Made by a program: the position numbers and the translations under genes
Shown: piece by piece, positions 62,009 to 64,000 of the stretch
Layout: each line of letters begins with the position of its first letter
How positions within the stretch are numbered: the stretch's first letter is position 1
The notes under the pieces: generated by a model
What the model was told of the DNA's origin: nothing
The model's database searches: none
What the model saw: only the letters and a program-made list of their open reading frames with translations
DNA from: Halorussus sp. MSC15.2
GTDB taxonomy: Archaea; Halobacteriota; Halobacteria; Halobacteriales; Haladaptataceae
Length of the DNA stretch: 64,000 nt
Assembly (NCBI RefSeq): GCF_010747475.1
Contig: NZ_VSLZ01000001.1
Coordinates: forward strand, 992,001 to 1,056,000
Reading direction: 5' to 3'

Positions 62009-62677
62009 TCAGTCCTCGACCAAGTTCGAAACCATCCCGCGCACGTACTCCATCTCGTCCTCGTTGATGCCGTGGCCCATCCCTTCGTAGATGCGCTCCT
62101 CCACGTCACCGCCCAACTCCTCCAGCACGTCGCGGGTCTCGTGGACTCGTTCGAGCGGGATGTGAGGGTCGCTGTCGCTGCACCCGAGGAACGCCGGCGT
62201 CCCGTCCAGACTCCCGTCGTAGTCACGCGGGGTACCGTCCGGACCGATGACGCCGCCGCTGAGCGCGGCGAGTCCGCCGTACTCGCGGGCGTTGCGCGCG
62301 AGGAACTCGCTGGAGAGGCAAGCCCCCTGCGAGAAGCCGACGAACATCGTCTGGTCGGCCGCAATTCCGGCGTCGGCGACGCGCTCTCGCAGGTCGCCGA
62401 GCAGGTCGAGCGCCGACGAGAGGCTCGGTTCGTTTTGGTCGATGGGCGCGAGGAAGGAGTTGGGGTACCACGTCCGGCCCTTGGCCTGCGGCGCGAGGTA
62501 CGCGACGCCCTCGGCGTCGAACTCCGAAGCCATCTCTATCATCCCCTGCGCGGTCGCGCCCCGTCCGTGGACGAACAGGACCGCGGCGTCGGCCGATTCG
62601 AGGGCCGCGCCGGCGGTCGCGACCGACTGTCCGGCGTGGGGGTCGGCGTCGCCCGCGTGGGGGTTTCGAGCCGCCAT
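62009..62677 (-). CDS. Phospholipase/carboxylesterase family hydrolase (MhqD-like)
   Basis: The 222-residue protein has VLFVHGRGATAQGMIEMASEF, the nucleophile elbow GFSQGACLSSEF, the acid around GCSDSDPHIPLERV and the base His in GMGHGINEDE. It matches the COG0400 esterase branch that includes MhqD, which acts with a ring-cleaving dioxygenase (MhqO) in quinone resistance. Its start codon overlaps the stop of a small ORF (62677-62811) that looks like an MhqO remnant. Confidence 0.88.
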   Translation of the reverse strand: MAARNPHAGDADPHAGQSVATAGAALESADAAVLFVHGRGATAQGMIEMASEFDAEGVAYLAPQAKGRTWYPNSFLAPIDQNEPSLSSALDLLGDLRERVADAGIAADQTMFVGFSQGACLSSEFLARNAREYGGLAALSGGVIGPDGTPRDYDGSLDGTPAFLGCSDSDPHIPLERVHETRDVLEELGGDVEERIYEGMGHGINEDEMEYVRGMVSNLVED

Positions 62678-62811
62678 TATCTGCCCTCCGGCGGTTCGAC
62701 GAACTCGCTTTCCGGAGTCTCCCCGTAGAACTCCCGGTTGCGGTCCGTGTCGGTGCAGACGTTCGTGGCGTGGTCGGCGTTCACCAGCGGTGGTGTGTCG
62801 GCGTCGGTCAT
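62677..62811 (-). CDS. 44-residue ORF resembling a glyoxalase/dioxygenase remnant
   Basis: The small ORF runs from ATG 62811 to TAA at 62677-62679, and its stop overlaps the esterase ATG (TAATG). The peptide starts MTDADTPPLVNADHATNVCTD and continues with TDRNREFYGETPESEFVEPPEGR. The HxTNxxTDxxRxREFY pattern is like the start of VOC-fold ring-cleaving dioxygenases (HHVTxxTGDxxRNxxFY), but it then jumps to an acidic end. I infer an internal deletion of a dioxygenase gene that partnered the esterase. It may also be a small functional peptide. Confidence 0.4.
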   Translation of the reverse strand: MTDADTPPLVNADHATNVCTDTDRNREFYGETPESEFVEPPEGR

Positions 62812-62947
62812 GCTGTGTACTGGTAGCCGAGGCTCGGCCTTGAGCCTTGCCGGACGGAGAGGTAAGCAGGTGACACGGCTGTCACCGAGGGGTCGGGGAC
62901 CGAGACTCCGGCGTCGCGGTCTGGCGGCGGAAGCGCCGACGTGCGGA

Positions 62948-63787
62948 CTACAGCCCCAGAATGTCCCGGGCCTCGTCGGGCGTGGCCGGTTCGCGGCCGA
63001 GCGTCTCGGCGAGTCCGGCGGTCCGGGCGACCAACTGGGCGTTGCTCTCGGCGAGTTGGTCCGGCCCGTAGTAGACGTTGTCCTCGAGTCCGACCCGGAC
63101 GTGGCCGCCGAGCAGGATTCCCATCGTCGTGAGCGGGAGCTGGTGGCGACCGAACCCGAGCGTGTTGAACAGCGCGCCCTCTGGCAGGTTTTCGGTCGCG
63201 TTCAGCAGGTTCCGGGGCGACGGCGGCGAGGTGGTACCGCCGCCGAAGATGAGCGTCGTATAGACGGGGTCCGCGAGGTCGCGCCGGTCCAGCAGGGCCG
63301 CGACCTCGTTGAGGTGGCCGTCGTTGAACACCTCCAGTTCGGGCTTGATGCCGCGTTCGACCATCTCGTCGTAGAGCGAGTCCACCATCCCGCGGGTGTT
63401 CTCGCTGGTGAGGTGGCGGTACCGATTCAGCGGTCCCATGTCGAGGCTGGCCATCTCCGGGGCGGGGTCGGTCCGGAGCGACTGGCGGCGCGCTTCGAGG
63501 GTCGCGCCCGTCCCGCCCGTCGAGTGCTGGATGACGAGGTTCGTGCGCGAGCGGACCGCCTCGGTGATGGCCTGAAACCGGTCGCGGTCGAACGAGCGCT
63601 CGCCGCTGTCTCGGCGGGCGTGGAGGTGGACCACGGCCGCGCCCGCCGCCTCGCACTCGGCGGCGGCCTCCCCTATCTCCTCGGGCGTCTCGGGCAGGTT
63701 CGGGTTGGCCTCCTTGCCGTGGACGCCGCCGGTGAGCGCGGCGGTGACGATGACCTTCTCGCCGTCGAGGTAGTCGTCGTACGCCAT
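62948..63787 (-). CDS. BKACE family protein (beta-keto acid cleavage enzyme, DUF849)
   Basis: The 279-residue TIM-barrel enzyme has KVIVTAALTGGVHGKEANPNLPETPEEIGEAAAECEAAGAAVVHLHARRDSG (the early strand with His-Leu-His), IQHSTGG, ELEVFNDGHL and LGGHVRVGLEDN. BKACE enzymes cleave a beta-keto acid with acetyl-CoA, as in lysine and carnitine degradation, using zinc. The His pair in VVHLHAR fits its metal site. Two nt separate its start from the stop of an upstream gene, so they are cotranscribed. Confidence 0.93.
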   Translation of the reverse strand: MAYDDYLDGEKVIVTAALTGGVHGKEANPNLPETPEEIGEAAAECEAAGAAVVHLHARRDSGERSFDRDRFQAITEAVRSRTNLVIQHSTGGTGATLEARRQSLRTDPAPEMASLDMGPLNRYRHLTSENTRGMVDSLYDEMVERGIKPELEVFNDGHLNEVAALLDRRDLADPVYTTLIFGGGTTSPPSPRNLLNATENLPEGALFNTLGFGRHQLPLTTMGILLGGHVRVGLEDNVYYGPDQLAESNAQLVARTAGLAETLGREPATPDEARDILGL

Positions 63788-63789
63788 CC

Positions 63790-64000
63790 TCAGTCGCCTC
63801 CCCCGCCCTCGCTCTCGACTCCCTCGGGCAGGCCCTCGGCCTCGCGGTAGATTTCGCAGTCGGTCTCGTGGTCGAGACCGTACCGGCCGTTACAGATGTC
63901 GGCGCGCATCGCCTGCACGAACTCCTCGGCCGCGTTGCAGTAGGCTCTGGGCTGGGCGTCGGCCGCGTCCCCGCTTTCGGTCTCGGCTTCCAACTGCCGG
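63790..64000 (-). CDS. Partial gene, C-terminal part only
   Basis: The reading frame is open to the edge of the window and ends at 63790. The visible 69 residues contain AYCNAAEEFVQAMRADICNGRYGLDHETDCEIYREAEGLPEGVESEGGGGD, an acidic tail with three Cys. It lies 2 nt upstream of BKACE in the same direction. The family cannot be told from this end alone. Confidence 0.6.
   Translation of the reverse strand, partial: RQLEAETESGDAADAQPRAYCNAAEEFVQAMRADICNGRYGLDHETDCEIYREAEGLPEGVESEGGGGD

Noticed and set aside
1-64000. CRISPR array, insertion sequence, transposase or prophage gene
   Set aside because: I looked for evenly spaced repeats, DDE/serine recombinase motifs and phage structural proteins and found none.

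Overview
The window is a stretch of a haloarchaeal (class Halobacteria) chromosome. It is GC-rich with strongly GC-biased third codon positions. Its predicted proteins are acidic and rich in Asp and Glu, and several exported proteins carry twin-arginine signals with lipoboxes. Many genes have an archaeal TATA-like element about 25 nt upstream of a start codon with almost no 5' leader, while a few have a GGAGGTG-type Shine-Dalgarno. Families almost confined to haloarchaea recur (Bat-type HTH, HalOD1, TbsP, DUF63, DUF4013, DUF7344-like). I cannot name the genus from the sequence alone. There are no rRNA genes, CRISPR arrays or recognisable insertion sequences; one tRNA-Leu(CAA) lies near 25.6 kb.

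Layout. 1-11.7 kb: the 3' part of a multi-PAS histidine kinase broken by a one-base frameshift, an acyl-CoA dehydrogenase, a HAD phosphatase, small haloarchaeal proteins, a repeat-containing Tat lipoprotein, a secreted zinc phospholipase C-like enzyme, panB, a zinc-ribbon protein and an HSL-type esterase. 11.8-14.2 kb: folD and glyA (one-carbon metabolism). 14.3-16.6 kb: a CHAT (caspase-like) protease convergent with a 45-residue membrane peptide, followed by AT-richer DNA. 16.9-23.5 kb: a TbsP-like regulator, a YcaO cyclodehydratase-like protein, membrane proteins, an Lrp/AsnC regulator and an inositol-phosphatase family enzyme. 23.6-30.5 kb: an MBL-fold protein, tRNA-Leu, a PHP phosphoesterase, a HalOD1/Bat pair, DUF309, a tandem winged-helix regulator and an aspartoacylase-like peptidase. 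30.6-34.5 kb: proteasome alpha and the two RNase P protein genes, with an unusual repeat protein lying between members of this group.

34.5-45.9 kb: a DUF2892 protein, mutY, a serpin lipoprotein, two oxidoreductases, a 47-residue SD-led small protein, tdk, a YIP1-like protein, an alpha/beta hydrolase, a Bat-type regulator, small proteins and a RecJ-like protein whose DHH metal-binding motifs have decayed. 46-52.4 kb: an MFS transporter with a perfect 18-bp palindrome over its promoter, a PAP2-like protein, elp3, a coupled membrane-protein pair and an MBL hydrolase. 52.7-56.1 kb: a siroheme nitrite/sulfite reductase (frameshifted) translationally coupled to an F420-dehydrogenase (FpoF/FrhB-like) subunit, together resembling a split F420-dependent sulfite reductase. 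56.2-61.7 kb: RqcH/NFACT and pelota, two ribosome-rescue factors, around a tandem DUF4013 pair. 61.7-64 kb: a long imperfect inverted repeat, an MhqD-like esterase fused to the remnant of a glyoxalase-type dioxygenase ORF, a BKACE-family enzyme and a gene cut by the window edge.

The best candidates for something new are the split F420-sulfite/nitrite reductase module, the CHAT protease/membrane-peptide pair, the degenerate RecJ-like protein, the operator-like palindrome at the MFS gene and the RqcH-pelota neighbourhood. The two frameshifts are both single-base deletions in otherwise intact genes, so assembly error must be excluded before they are read biologically.
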